Assembly: GCF_011290485.1 (NCBI RefSeq)
Contig: NZ_CP048029.1
Coordinates: 1,866,001 to 1,930,000, forward strand
DNA length: 64,000 nt
DNA from: Caldichromatium japonicum
Lineage (GTDB): Bacteria; Pseudomonadota; Gammaproteobacteria; Chromatiales; Chromatiaceae
Direction of reading: 5' to 3'
In this document: positions 27,809 to 36,994 of the stretch, piece by piece
Position numbering within the stretch: position 1 is the first letter of the stretch
Layout of the letters: each line of letters opens with the position of its first letter
Notes under the pieces: model-generated
What the model was told of the DNA's origin: nothing
What the model saw: only the letters and a program-made list of their open reading frames with translations
The model's database searches: none
Program-made: the position numbers and the translations under genes

Positions 27809-29044
27809 CTAAAGCATCATCAGCGACATGGCATGGCGGACCTCATCTAGAGTCTCGCGCGCCACATCTCGGGCCTTTTCGCAACCCTCGTTCAGGATAC
27901 TGCGCACCAGGTCCGGTTGGGCCTCGTATTCCCGCGCCCGCTCCTGGATCGGTAAGAGTTCGGCCAAGACCGCATCGATGATGGGCCTTTTGCAATCGAG
28001 ACAGCCGATCCCCGCACCAAGACAACCCTCCTGCACCCAGGCGCGGGTGGGTTCATCCGAATAGACCTGGTGAAACTGCCAGACCGGACAGCGTTGAGGC
28101 TCGCCTGGATCGCTGCGGCGTACCCGCGCCGGATCGGTCGGCATGGTGCGCAGTACCCTTTCGACCTCTGCGGGCGGATCGCGCAGGGCGATGGTGTTGT
28201 TGTACGACTTGGACATCTTCTGGCCATCGAGACCTGGCATGCGCGACGCTTTGGTCAAAAGGGCCTGCGGCTCGGGGAGGATGATCCGCCCGCTGCCTTC
28301 CAGATAGCCGAATAGCCGTTCGCGATCCGAGACCGTCAGATGAGTCTGGTCTTCCAATAGCGCCCGCGCGACCTCGAGCGCCTCCTGATCACCCTGTTCC
28401 TGATAGCGCCGGCGTAGCCCGTCAAAGAGCTTGGCGTTTTTCTTCCCCAGCCTGCGTTTGGCCTCCTCAGCCTTGAGCGTGAAATCCAGTTCGCGCCCGA
28501 AGAGATGATTAAAACGGCGTGCCACCTCTCGGGTCAGCTCTACATGCGCGACCTGATCCTCGCCGACCGGCACCAAGCCTGCCTTATAGATCAGGATATC
28601 GGCGCTTTGCAGCAGCGGATAACCCAGAAAGCCATAGGTGGCTAGATCTTTCTCCTTCAATCGCTCCTGCTGATCTTTATAGGTCGGTACCCGTTCCAGC
28701 CAGCTGAGGGGTGTAATCATCGAGAGCAAGAGATGCAACTCAGCATGCTCAGGGATATGCGACTGGACGAATAGGGTCGTCAAACCGGGATTGATCCCTG
28801 CCGCCAGCCAGTCGATCACCATCTCGTGGGTGCTGATCGGGATCAGGCTCGGGTCCTCGTAATGGGTGGTCAGGGCGTGCCAATCGGCAACGAAGAAGAA
28901 ACACTCATATTCATGCTGGAGGGCTAGCCAGTTCTTGAGCACGCCGTGGTAATGACCAAGATGCAGCCTGCCGGTCGGACGCATGCCGGAAAGCACACGC
29001 GCATGTTGAGTCGAGACAGAGGCCAAGGTGAACTCCCGTAGCAA
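27809..29044 (-). CDS. trpS: Tryptophanyl-tRNA synthetase
   Basis: A class I synthetase that charges tRNA-Trp. The HIGH-type signature is in PTGRLHLGHYHGVLKNW and the KMSKS motif in GLDGQKMSKSYNNTIAL. At 411 residues it is longer than E. coli TrpS because of an insertion of roughly 60 residues before KMSKS (KRRLGKKNAKLFDGLRRRYQ through ARALLEDQTHLTVSDRERLF), a variant I associate with some gammaproteobacteria. A C-terminal CLDCKR pair of cysteines is present. It lies in the operon between the M50 protease gene and scpA. Confidence 0.95.
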   Translation of the reverse strand: MLREFTLASVSTQHARVLSGMRPTGRLHLGHYHGVLKNWLALQHEYECFFFVADWHALTTHYEDPSLIPISTHEMVIDWLAAGINPGLTTLFVQSHIPEHAELHLLLSMITPLSWLERVPTYKDQQERLKEKDLATYGFLGYPLLQSADILIYKAGLVPVGEDQVAHVELTREVARRFNHLFGRELDFTLKAEEAKRRLGKKNAKLFDGLRRRYQEQGDQEALEVARALLEDQTHLTVSDRERLFGYLEGSGRIILPEPQALLTKASRMPGLDGQKMSKSYNNTIALRDPPAEVERVLRTMPTDPARVRRSDPGEPQRCPVWQFHQVYSDEPTRAWVQEGCLGAGIGCLDCKRPIIDAVLAELLPIQERAREYEAQPDLVRSILNEGCEKARDVARETLDEVRHAMSLMML

Positions 29045-29060
29045 TCAAGACGATGCAAGG

Positions 29061-29729
29061 TTAGCTAAAAACCAGGTCCTTGACGATGGCGCCGCTCGGC
29101 AAAAACCCGATGCAGGCATGCACGATCGGCTGGAGAAAGGCGCCGAGCACGCCAGTGACCAGCAGGATGAGCAGGATGATCAACCCCAGGGGCTCGAGCC
29201 GGGCAAAAGCGCGGGCCAACGGCCCGGGCAGCAGGGCATGGATGATCCGCCCGCCGTCGAGGGGCAAGAGCGGTACTAGATTCAAGGCCATCAACCAAAG
29301 ATTGATCAGAACCCCAAAGACCCCGCTATAGACGAGGACTAGACCGATCCAGTGGCTCAGCGGGAGGGCCAGTGCGCCTGCTTGGATGATCAAGGCCCAG
29401 AGCAAGGCCATCAGCAGATTGACCCCCGGCCCCGCAGCGGCGACCAGAGCCACATCGCGGCGCGGATGATGCAGGTTGCGCCAATCCACCGGCACCGGCT
29501 TGGCCCAACCGAATAAGAGGCCGCCAAGGGCATAGGTCAACGCCGGTACCAACAAAGTGCCGAGCGGATCGATGTGACGCAGCGGATTGAAGGTCACCCG
29601 CCCCAACCTCATGGCGGTCTGATCGCCGAGCCGGTTTGCCACCCAGCCGTGCGCCGCCTCATGGACAGTGATCGCCAGGATGGCGGGGAGGATCATGGCC
29701 GCCCAGACAAGAGGCTCGTGTTGCATCAT
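29061..29729 (-). CDS. Site-2 protease family protein (M50 metalloprotease)
   Basis: A 222-residue integral membrane protein with about five hydrophobic helices. The zinc site HEAAH appears in AITVHEAAHGWVANRLGD near residue 23, and the second metal motif in NLVPLLPLDGGRIIHALLPG. These show a small stand-alone rhomboid-like S2P, as found beside trpS and scpAB in many proteobacteria. The substrate is unknown. Its ATG overlaps the end of yciO by four bases, indicating translational coupling. Confidence 0.93.
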   Translation of the reverse strand: MMQHEPLVWAAMILPAILAITVHEAAHGWVANRLGDQTAMRLGRVTFNPLRHIDPLGTLLVPALTYALGGLLFGWAKPVPVDWRNLHHPRRDVALVAAAGPGVNLLMALLWALIIQAGALALPLSHWIGLVLVYSGVFGVLINLWLMALNLVPLLPLDGGRIIHALLPGPLARAFARLEPLGLIILLILLVTGVLGAFLQPIVHACIGFLPSGAIVKDLVFS

Positions 29730-30352
29730 GGCACCTCAAAGAGACTGACATCCCCCTTGCCGCGGCGCAGGATTGCCGGCGGCTCCTGGGTCATATCGAT
29801 CACCGTGGTTGGATCGAGACCACAGAACCCACCGTCGATGATGAGCTCGACCTGTTTATCGAGCAGCTCGCGGATCTCCTCGGGATCGGTGAGCGGACGA
29901 TCCTGATCGGGCAGGATGAGGGTAGTGCTCAGGATCGGCTGATCGAGCTCGGTCAGCAAGGCGCGACAGATGGCATGATCCGGCACCCGCAGCCCGATCG
30001 CCTTGCGCCTAGGATGGAGCAGGCGGCGCGGGACCTGTTTGGTGGCCTCATGGATAAAGGTGTAGGGACCAGGGGTCAGGGTCTTCAGTAAGCGGAATGC
30101 CTGATTGTCGATCTTGGCATAGGTCGCGATCTCAGAGAGATCGCGGCAGATCAGGGTGAAGAGATGCTTGTCGTCGAGCCGGCGGATGCGGCGGATGCGC
30201 TCCATCGCCGCTTTCTTGCCGAGCTGACACCCCAGGGCATAGGACGAGTCGGTCGGATAGACGATCACCCCCCCGTCCAGCAGGATCTCGATCGCCCGGC
30301 GAATCAAGCGGCGCTGCGGATTGTCGGGATGGATCTGAAAGAACTGGGCCAT
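29726..30352 (-). CDS. yciO: YciO-type YrdC/Sua5 family protein
   Basis: A 208-residue protein with a complete YrdC fold: VIVYPTDSSYALGCQLGKKA, the KHLFTLICRDLSEIATYAKI block, LTPGPYTFIHEATKQVPRRL and KAIGLRVPDHAICRALL. YciO is a paralogue of TsaC/Sua5; its own role in threonylcarbamoyl transfer is debated. The window also holds a long Sua5-type gene at 525, which is the better candidate for the t6A pathway. It lies four bases after the PHP-domain gene and overlaps the M50 gene by four bases. Confidence 0.92.
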   Translation of the reverse strand: MAQFFQIHPDNPQRRLIRRAIEILLDGGVIVYPTDSSYALGCQLGKKAAMERIRRIRRLDDKHLFTLICRDLSEIATYAKIDNQAFRLLKTLTPGPYTFIHEATKQVPRRLLHPRRKAIGLRVPDHAICRALLTELDQPILSTTLILPDQDRPLTDPEEIRELLDKQVELIIDGGFCGLDPTTVIDMTQEPPAILRRGKGDVSLFEVP

Positions 30353-30356
30353 GAGG

Positions 30357-31235
30357 CTAGCAGCCGAGGGCGCAGACTAAAGGGGACTCACCAGTCGCCA
30401 TGCTGGGCCAATCAGCCCAGATAGGCACACAGCCGGCTGGCAGAGGTGGCAGACGCCCCAGCTCCAGCCAAGGCTGTTCGGGTCCGTGATAGTCCGAGCC
30501 TGCCGAAGCGCGCAGACCCTGGGCGCGCGCGAGCTGGGCCATCCTCAGGATCGCGTCGCGGTCATGGCTGCCGGAGACGACCTCGATACCCAGGCCGCCC
30601 AGTTCTCGGAACTCGCCACACAGCCGGCTCAATTGGCGGGCTGTCAGGTCATAACGCGCCGGATGGGCGATGACTGCTTCGCCGCCGGCGGCCCGAATCC
30701 AGCCTACGGCCTCCTCCAGCCTGGCCCAGTCGCTTGGGACATGGCCTGGTTTACCGCGGGTGAGAAAATGCCGGAAGACCGTCTGCACATCGGGCGCTTG
30801 ACCGCACTCGACCAGAAAACGGGCAAAATGGGTGCGCCCTACCAAACGCCCCTGGGCCAAGGTGCGCGCCCTCTCATAGGCCCCTGCGATCCCGTGTTGG
30901 GCCAGGCGGCGCCCGATCTCCTCGGCGCGCCAGGCTCGAAAGTCCAACAGGCGGGTCAAACCCGCTTGTAATGCGGCATTGCCAGGGTCGATGTGCAGCC
31001 CCACCAGATGCACCGTGATCCCGCCCCAGGTCACAGAGATCTCGACCCCAGGAACCAGATACAGACCGAGGGCCGCAGCAGCGCTGCCGGCCTCGGCCAG
31101 GCCATCGGTTGTATCATGATCGGTGAGGGCTAAGACCCTTACCCCTGCGGCATGGGCGCGGACAACCAGTTGGGACGGGGTCAGGGTACCGTCGGAGGCA
31201 GTGGAATGGGTATGTAGATCAGTGAGCTGGTACAT
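30357..31235 (-). CDS. rnm: PHP-domain 5'-3' exoribonuclease (Rnm/YciV-like)
   Basis: A PHP-family metallohydrolase of 292 residues. Metal ligands are visible in LTDLHTHSTASDGTL, LALTDHDTTDGLAEA, LVPGVEISVTWGG, HLVGLHID, VIAHPARYDL and ASAGSDYHGPEQPW. The E. coli homologue YciV (RNase AM) trims the 5' ends of rRNAs and degrades short oligonucleotides. As in E. coli-like gene orders, it stands directly before yciO. It is probably the first gene of the minus-strand operon running down to scpB. Confidence 0.9.
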   Translation of the reverse strand: MYQLTDLHTHSTASDGTLTPSQLVVRAHAAGVRVLALTDHDTTDGLAEAGSAAAALGLYLVPGVEISVTWGGITVHLVGLHIDPGNAALQAGLTRLLDFRAWRAEEIGRRLAQHGIAGAYERARTLAQGRLVGRTHFARFLVECGQAPDVQTVFRHFLTRGKPGHVPSDWARLEEAVGWIRAAGGEAVIAHPARYDLTARQLSRLCGEFRELGGLGIEVVSGSHDRDAILRMAQLARAQGLRASAGSDYHGPEQPWLELGRLPPLPAGCVPIWADWPSMATGESPLVCALGC

Positions 31236-31351
31236 TGCGTTAGTTTAACTGAACGTCGGACATTTAGGCGCCTCGCTAACGAGATCCAGACAAAAAATGC
31301 TGCTGCTTGCTATGATTGGCTGTAAATCCAGCGCAGACGCGATCCCAGGCA

Positions 31352-32086
31352 ATGCTTCCACCGATCGATCTCGGCTATATCGCCGAGCAGCTCGATGAAC
31401 TCGGCGAGGAGCTGTGCGCCCGCGGCGAGGAACTCGATCCGCCGCCCGAGACATTGTTGCTGGCCTTGCGGCGGATGATCGAGGTTCTGCAGACCGCTGA
31501 TGGTGCAGGTGCAGCCGATTTTGGCCACCAGATCCAAGGACTCACCGGATCGGATCCTGAACTGATCCTAAGCTATGGTATCCAGCTACTGACTCAGCTT
31601 GCTGGGACCGCCGAACGGATGGATCTACCGCAGCATGCCCAAGCGCTCGAGCGCTTGACCCTGCCACTGAGCCTGTGGATGTTGCGCCGCGGCTGTGAAC
31701 TCAGCTATCCCGAACCGGTGGTCAATGCCCTAGCCCATCTGGCCAACCACCTGCATCATGCCGAATCCTTGATCGAGCTCTATGGCCTGATGAATGAGAT
31801 CCTGGAGTCTATTGGTCTTGAACGCGCCCTTGCGAGCGAAAGCGGACAGAGCAACCGGCCCTGTCATGTGCTATTGATCAACCGCGCCATCGTCGCCACC
31901 CGCACCCGTCAGCCAGAATTGATGGACTCGGCCTTTCGATCGATCGCCGATTATCTGCCGGACGAGGCCCCCGCCTTCTTTCGCGAAGGTATGAGCCAGA
32001 TCGAAGGGCTCGATTATCCTGCGGCGGCACGTACCGTGATGGAACACTATTTCACCGCCTGGTGTACGGGCCAGCGCCTCCATTGA
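31352..32086 (+). CDS. Hypothetical helical protein, 244 residues
   Basis: No family recognised with confidence. Starting at the ATG at 31352 (MLPPIDLGYIAEQLDELGEE), which has CCCAGG a few bases upstream; the frame is open from 31316. The protein is acidic, Leu-rich and probably all-helical, without signal peptide or membrane helix. Segments like LAGTAERMDLPQHAQALERL and YPEPVVNALAHLANHLHHAE resemble a TPR or HEAT-like scaffold. It stands upstream of the broken HDOD pair and the GGDEF-EAL gene on the same strand, so a signalling link is conceivable but unproven. Confidence 0.7.
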   Translation: MLPPIDLGYIAEQLDELGEELCARGEELDPPPETLLLALRRMIEVLQTADGAGAADFGHQIQGLTGSDPELILSYGIQLLTQLAGTAERMDLPQHAQALERLTLPLSLWMLRRGCELSYPEPVVNALAHLANHLHHAESLIELYGLMNEILESIGLERALASESGQSNRPCHVLLINRAIVATRTRQPELMDSAFRSIADYLPDEAPAFFREGMSQIEGLDYPAAARTVMEHYFTAWCTGQRLH

Positions 32087-32234
32087 CCGAGCGCAGATCC
32101 TGATCAGCGATAAGCGTTTTGGTATACGGGTGCCTGGTACTTTGCGCTGTGCCGGTAGTGACGGGATTTACCTAATCCCCCTTGCAATCGAGTATAATCG
32201 AGCGCATCGATCCTCAACGCCGCTTCCATCTCCG

Positions 32235-32544
32235 GTGCAGTTTGCTGAAATTCAACCGGGCATGCGCCTCGCCCAGGATGTCTATGACCCCTATGGTCAG
32301 CTCCTAATGCGGGCAGGGACCGTGCTTGGCGAGCGTCAGATCCGGGCGTTGCGCGTCTGGGGGGATCGCTAAGATCGCCATCACCCTCCCGACCTCATCT
32401 TCAGCCCGCGTACTCGATCAGCCGCAGGCGATCGCGGCCACTTGCCGTCTGCTCGACGAGCAATTCAGCCTGAGCAGCCGTGATCATCCAGCCATCCAAG
32501 CGCTCTATACCCTCTGCCTCCACCGCGCCCTGGAGTGGCTCTGA
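32235..32544 (+). pseudogene. Small HDOD-associated protein, frameshifted at a G run
   Basis: The first frame reads VQFAEIQPGMRLAQDVYDPY, GQLLMRAGTVLGERQIRALR, VWG and then stops at 32370 after a run of six Gs (32359-32364). With one G fewer, the frame continues IAKIAITLPTSSSARVLDQP and ends ALYTLCLHRALEWL at 32544. The first half resembles a short module found before or fused to HDOD proteins (PGM-LAxDVY-G-LL--G--L-E--I--L--WG). The start codon is uncertain: GTG at 32235 is chosen because similarity begins there, but the frame is open from 32130. The lesion could be a homopolymer sequencing error. Confidence 0.6.
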
Positions 32545-32554
32545 GGGCAGCGCG

Positions 32555-33398
32555 ATGGCAAGACCCGAGCCTTTGATCGTACGGCTCAATGAACTCCCAT
32601 CGCTTCCTGCAGTCTACTACCGGGTCCGCGCTGCCCTCGAGGACCCCAACAGCGCTATCGAGACCATAGCCCGCTTGATCGAGTCAGACCCCAGTCTGAG
32701 CGCCCGGGTACTGAAGGTGGCCAACAGCGCGCTCTATGGGCTCTCGGCCAAGGTCAATCGGGTGTTGCACGCCCTGACCCTCATCGGCACGACTGCCACC
32801 CATAACCTGGTGCTGGCGACCGTGTTGCTCAAACAGTTTCGCGGGCTGCCGCTAGGCACAGTCTCGATGCGCTCGTTCTGGGAACACAGCATCGCCTGTG
32901 GGATCGCCGCCCGGCTCGTCACCCGCCTTGGTGGGCGGCTCGACCCTGAACGCGTCTATCTCTGCGGTCTGTTACATGACATCGGACGCCTGCCGCTCTA
33001 TCTTCGAGCCGCTCAACGTGCGCGCAGCACTTCAGGCATACCGCGAGCGTCAGGGTCCGCTGCATGAGCTGGAGCGCCAATATGTCGGGACGGATCATGC
33101 CGAAGTCGGCCAGATGCTATTGAACCGCCGGCAGCTGCCCGAGTTCCTGGACGAGAGCGCTGCCGCGCATCACGCATCCAGACGATAGTTGATCGATCCT
33201 ATCGAGGCAGCGGTTGTGCATGTCGCCGATCTGATCGTCAACAGCCTCAGGCTCGGCACTAGCGGGACCCGCTGGGTGCCTTGCCTAGAAGATAGCGCCT
33301 GGTGTCTGACTGGACTGGAGACTGCCCAACTGCCTGGGCTTGTCGATACGACCATTGCAGCGACCGAGGATGTGATCACTGCCTTTTTAGACACCTGA
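32555..33398 (+). pseudogene. HDOD-domain signalling protein, broken by a frameshift and a stop
   Basis: The ATG at 32555 opens MARPEPLIVRLNELPSLPAV, ASLIESDPSLSARVLKVANS-type HDOD sequence (here ETIARLIESDPSLSARVLKV), ALTLIGTTATHNLVLATVLL and YLCGLLHDIGRLPLYLRA. Near 33010-33035 the homology moves to another frame (RAALQAYRERQGPLHELERQ, VGTDHAEVGQMLLNRRQLPE). That frame meets TAG at 33186-33188 and then resumes DPIEAAVVHVADLIVNSLRL up to 33398. HDOD proteins are output or adaptor proteins in stress, c-di-GMP and chemosensory signalling. Two independent lesions argue for decay. It follows the small associated protein by ten bases and precedes the GGDEF-EAL gene. Confidence 0.8.
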
Positions 33399-33447
33399 TC
33401 CAATCCGCTCCCTTGGCTTGACTCCAACACCTCCTGAGGCAAGGCCG

Positions 33448-35358
33448 ATGAAAGGATTAATCTCGCAAAGATGCTGGGCACCCATATCTAGCGAGGCCGA
33501 GCGGAGTGCAGGAGGGGGATCGGGCCTACATCCGCTTACCTTCGATGTCCTGCGAGAGGTGATCGGACGCCTTCCTGCCTGCTGTTCGCTGTCCGAACTT
33601 CTGGGGATCGTCTCGCATGCCGCACAGCTCCTCTTGCCCTCGCTTCGTTTGGCCGTCTTGTTGCGTCAGCCCGATGCCGCCCTGGAGATCGTCTATTGCA
33701 ACCCGCCAACAGACGAACCGATGCTGCGCGTTCAGGTCGAACGGCTCATCGATCAGGGCCAAATCGCCCAAGCCCTCACCCACGGGTTCTCCTGGAGCCA
33801 GACTCCAACTGCAGGCCAGTGGTTATTGTCGCAGATCGCAACCCAGCGGCGCATTCATGGCCTGATCCTCTGGAGTGTGCCTGGACTCGTCCCGCCCTGG
33901 CAGCAGATCCTGGGTACACTCGCCGATCTGACGGCATTGGGTTTGGAATGGCTAATGGGTGATGCCCAGGCCATGCGGGTGCCACCTAGGGTACATCTGC
34001 CGCTGATCCCAGCCTTCGATGGTGCCATCCCCGCCGCCGATCAACTCACGGGTTTGGCCCATCGCGTCTATTTCCTGCGTTTCCTCCAGCAGGCGATCCT
34101 CAGCTCAGCCCCGCCGTGCTCGGCGGCGATCCTTTTGCTCGACATCGACGGCTTTCAGCGGGTCAATCAAGAACTCGGCTATGAGGCCGGCGACTGCCTG
34201 CTGTGCGAACTGGCCCTACCCCTGAATGGCGCACTGCGCTCGCAGCGAGTCCAGGCCCAGCTCAGGGTCATGGAACATAATATCTATTTTGCCCGCACCG
34301 GTGCCGATGAGTTTGGGATCGCCATCGCAGGGCTAACCCTAACCGAACGTCTTGAGGAGCTGGCAGCTTATCTACACAGCCACATCGCCGAGGGCTTTTT
34401 GTATCAGGGTAGCCGGATTCATCTGTCTATCAGCATCGGGATCGCAGCCACCGTCGGCGCGGGTGAGACGACCCATGCCCATACCCTATTGGGTCAGGCC
34501 GATACTTCCCTCAAGCGGGCCAAACAGTTGGGGCGCGATCGCTATGCGCTTTATGAGCCGGGCCGCGAGGAGACGGCAACAGCCCACCTGCGTGCCGAAT
34601 CACTCTTGCAAGAGGCCCTGCGCCAAGACCTCTTTAGCCTCGTTTTCCAGCCGCAGTTCGACCTCAGCACCGATCGATTGGCCGGAGCCGAGGTCCTCTT
34701 GCGCCTGGCGCTTGGCGACACAGGGGCAATCCCACCGTCCTCTTTCATCCCTGTGGCCGAGAGCACGGGTCAGATCATCGAGATCAGCCAATGGATGATC
34801 CGGCGCGTCTGCCGCCAGCTTTGCGCCTGGGATGCGCTGGGGGTCGCTGCATTTCCTCTATCGGTCAAGATCTCGGCGGTTGAGCTCAGCCAGCCTCAGC
34901 TGACCGAGCAGATCCTCGCTATCCTCGGGGCGGAAGGGATCGCACCGCATCGCCTGCATCTCGAGATCACCGAGACGGCCATCGCGCAGCAAGAATCCCA
35001 GGTGCTGGCCAATCTCAAGGCACTGCGCACCGCCGGATTTGCTATCTGGATCGATGATTTCGGGATCAGTTATTCATCGCTCAAATCGATCAAACGCTAT
35101 CCGGCCCACGGCATCAACCTCGATCGCGAGTTCATCCAAGACCTGGAGCGCGATTTGGCCACGCGGGTGATCACCCGCTCGATCCTGGAATTGGCGACAG
35201 CACTCGGCTATCCAGTGGTAGCCGAGGGGATCGAGGACGTCGGTCAATACGGATTACTGCGCGACTGGGGCTGTCCCATCGGTCAGGGGTATCTCCTGGG
35301 GCGCCCGATCGATGCCCTGGAGTTTCAACAGTGCTATCTCACCCCTGCGGCGAAGTAA
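33448..35358 (+). CDS. GGDEF-EAL protein with degenerate active-site motifs
   Basis: A 636-residue protein, started at the ATG at 33448 with AAGG upstream; a TTG at 33418 is the alternative. The N-terminal 190 residues look GAF-like. The GGDEF-like domain (about 200-370) has RTGADEFGI in place of GGDEF. The EAL-like domain (about 385-630) has EVL for EAL (GAEVLLRL). It retains EITET, IDDFGISYSSL, AEGIED and GQGYLLGRP, but shows LSVKIS where active enzymes have a metal-binding Asn (VNxS), and INLDREF where they have the catalytic Lys (KID). So it may be a c-di-GMP or GTP sensor rather than an enzyme. No membrane helix. It sits behind the broken HDOD genes. Confidence 0.9.
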   Translation: MKGLISQRCWAPISSEAERSAGGGSGLHPLTFDVLREVIGRLPACCSLSELLGIVSHAAQLLLPSLRLAVLLRQPDAALEIVYCNPPTDEPMLRVQVERLIDQGQIAQALTHGFSWSQTPTAGQWLLSQIATQRRIHGLILWSVPGLVPPWQQILGTLADLTALGLEWLMGDAQAMRVPPRVHLPLIPAFDGAIPAADQLTGLAHRVYFLRFLQQAILSSAPPCSAAILLLDIDGFQRVNQELGYEAGDCLLCELALPLNGALRSQRVQAQLRVMEHNIYFARTGADEFGIAIAGLTLTERLEELAAYLHSHIAEGFLYQGSRIHLSISIGIAATVGAGETTHAHTLLGQADTSLKRAKQLGRDRYALYEPGREETATAHLRAESLLQEALRQDLFSLVFQPQFDLSTDRLAGAEVLLRLALGDTGAIPPSSFIPVAESTGQIIEISQWMIRRVCRQLCAWDALGVAAFPLSVKISAVELSQPQLTEQILAILGAEGIAPHRLHLEITETAIAQQESQVLANLKALRTAGFAIWIDDFGISYSSLKSIKRYPAHGINLDREFIQDLERDLATRVITRSILELATALGYPVVAEGIEDVGQYGLLRDWGCPIGQGYLLGRPIDALEFQQCYLTPAAK

Positions 35359-35387
35359 AAGGGGCAGCCCTGGCTTGATTTGAGGCG

Positions 35388-36113
35388 ATGAACCCGGACC
35401 GCTTGCCCCCCGCCGTCATCTGGCAAGCCCCGCCGGGCTATCTGGCATTGCCAGTAGGCGCGCTGCATCTGTGGCGCATCTCGCTCAGTGGAGCCGACCT
35501 TGAACCTGATGCCTACTGGCCATTGCTGAATGCCGAGCAAAGGTCGCGTACTCAGGCGCTGCGCGACCCCAGGCTGCGCGCCCGCTATGCCCGAGGGCGC
35601 GCCGGGCTCAATCTCATCCTCGCACGCTATCTGCAACGGCCACCCGCTCAGATCGAGACCCAGCGCACCCCCAACGGCAAGCCAAAGCTCTGCGGCGCAG
35701 ATGCCTGGTTGAGATTCAGCTTTACCCATAGCGATGGTATCGCCTTGGTGGCCCTGAGTTGCGGCCCGCAGGCAGAGCTTGGGGTCGATTGTGAACGCAT
35801 CCGTCCCCGCCCCCACCTCTTGGCGATCGCAAGGCGGCTGTTTGACCCCGAAACCTGTGCCGAGCTGGAATCAGCACCCCCAAACGAACGTCTAGAGCGT
35901 TTTTATTGGGCCTGGACAGCGCTTGAGGCCAGGGTCAAATGGGATGGGCGCGGGCTGTTTGCCCCCCCGCTACCGCAGATGCCCCCTCCCCAGATAGTGC
36001 ATGTCGTCCCTGCCGCCGGTTATTGTGCGGCCATTGCCCGGTCGCGACTGCCGCCGCTTGCGGATTGGTCGGTCTTCGCGCTCGATAGACTTGATCCATC
36101 TGCCCATGCCTAG
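35388..36113 (+). CDS. 4'-phosphopantetheinyl transferase, Sfp type
   Basis: The enzyme transfers the phosphopantetheine arm of coenzyme A to acyl or peptidyl carrier proteins. The 241-residue product has NGKPKL followed by FSFTHSDGIALVAL, the Mg-binding ELGVDCERIRPR (GxDxE type) and FYWAWTALEARVKWDGRGL, in which the usual WxxKEA Lys is Leu, as in a number of Sfp-type proteins. The partner carrier protein is not in the window; ACP, polyketide or nonribosomal peptide systems are all possible. It lies 29 bases after the GGDEF-EAL gene and 56 bases before uppP. Confidence 0.88.
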   Translation: MNPDRLPPAVIWQAPPGYLALPVGALHLWRISLSGADLEPDAYWPLLNAEQRSRTQALRDPRLRARYARGRAGLNLILARYLQRPPAQIETQRTPNGKPKLCGADAWLRFSFTHSDGIALVALSCGPQAELGVDCERIRPRPHLLAIARRLFDPETCAELESAPPNERLERFYWAWTALEARVKWDGRGLFAPPLPQMPPPQIVHVVPAAGYCAAIARSRLPPLADWSVFALDRLDPSAHA

Positions 36114-36169
36114 TTAGGGTAGGCCTTATCTCTCCTATCAGCGACAGACTGTCAACCGAGAACCCCGAA

Positions 36170-36979
36170 GTGGATAACATCCAGATCCTTTCCCTAGCTT
36201 TTATCCAGGGTTTCACCGAGTTCCTGCCAATCTCGAGTTCGGCCCATCTGATCCTGACCCCATTGATCTTTGGCGAGGAGCTCCAGGACCTAGCCTTCGA
36301 TGTCGCGGTCCATCTGGGGACCCTGGCCGCTGTACTCATGTATTTCCGATGCGAGCTCGCCCAGATGCTCGGCGCCATGCTGGGCGCGGTGCACCGCCGG
36401 CGCCTGGAAGATTCAAACGCCCGCCTAGCTTGGATGATCGTATTCGCCACCCTGCCGGTGTTGATCCTAGGGTGGCCGTTGAAGGGTCTGTTGGAATGGT
36501 TGCGGGGTAATCCGGCCCTGATCACCGCCGTCATCGGCTGGACGACCATCGGCTTTGGGCTGCTCTTAGGCTGGGCGGACTGGCAGGGGCGGCGGGCGCG
36601 CGGCGAGTATCGACTCAAGGGCAGCGAGGCGATCCTGATCGGTCTCTTTCAGGCGCTCGCCATCATCCCGGGGGTATCGCGCTCGGGGATCACCATGACC
36701 ATCGGCTTATTCATGGGGCTCACGCGAGAGGGGGCCTCGCGTTTTTCGTTTCTGCTTGCGATCCCGACTATCCTGATGGCCGGCGCGATCGAGACCCTCG
36801 ACCTGATCCAAGATGCCAAGCCGGTCGATTGGAGCGCCTTGGCCCTGGGGGCGATCGTCTCCTATCTGGTCGCCTATCTCACCATCCAGTTTTTCTTGGG
36901 GCTGATCGGGCGCATCGGGATGTGGCCCTTCGTGGTTTATCGTCTGCTGCTTGGCGCAGTGATCCTTGTGTTGATCTAG
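36170..36979 (+). CDS. uppP: Undecaprenyl-diphosphatase UppP (BacA)
   Basis: An integral membrane phosphatase that recycles undecaprenyl pyrophosphate to the monophosphate carrier used for peptidoglycan and other glycans; loss or gain alters bacitracin sensitivity. The 269-residue product shows the N-terminal motif QGFTEFLPISSSAHLILTP, the second motif GVSRSGITMTIGLFMGLTRE, then FSFLLAIPTILMAGAIE. It has about eight hydrophobic helices. The start is GTG at 36170. It is convergent with hom, with a 15-base gap. Confidence 0.95.
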   Translation: MDNIQILSLAFIQGFTEFLPISSSAHLILTPLIFGEELQDLAFDVAVHLGTLAAVLMYFRCELAQMLGAMLGAVHRRRLEDSNARLAWMIVFATLPVLILGWPLKGLLEWLRGNPALITAVIGWTTIGFGLLLGWADWQGRRARGEYRLKGSEAILIGLFQALAIIPGVSRSGITMTIGLFMGLTREGASRFSFLLAIPTILMAGAIETLDLIQDAKPVDWSALALGAIVSYLVAYLTIQFFLGLIGRIGMWPFVVYRLLLGAVILVLI

Positions 36980-36994
36980 CACCGGGGCCGCTGC

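Noticed and set aside
11538..33188. In-frame TAG codons in two genes (11538 and 33186) as possible amber recoding or suppression.
   Set aside because: Both genes also carry frameshifts, and intact genes in the window, such as rlmD and oxyR, use TAG as a normal stop, so recoding is unlikely.
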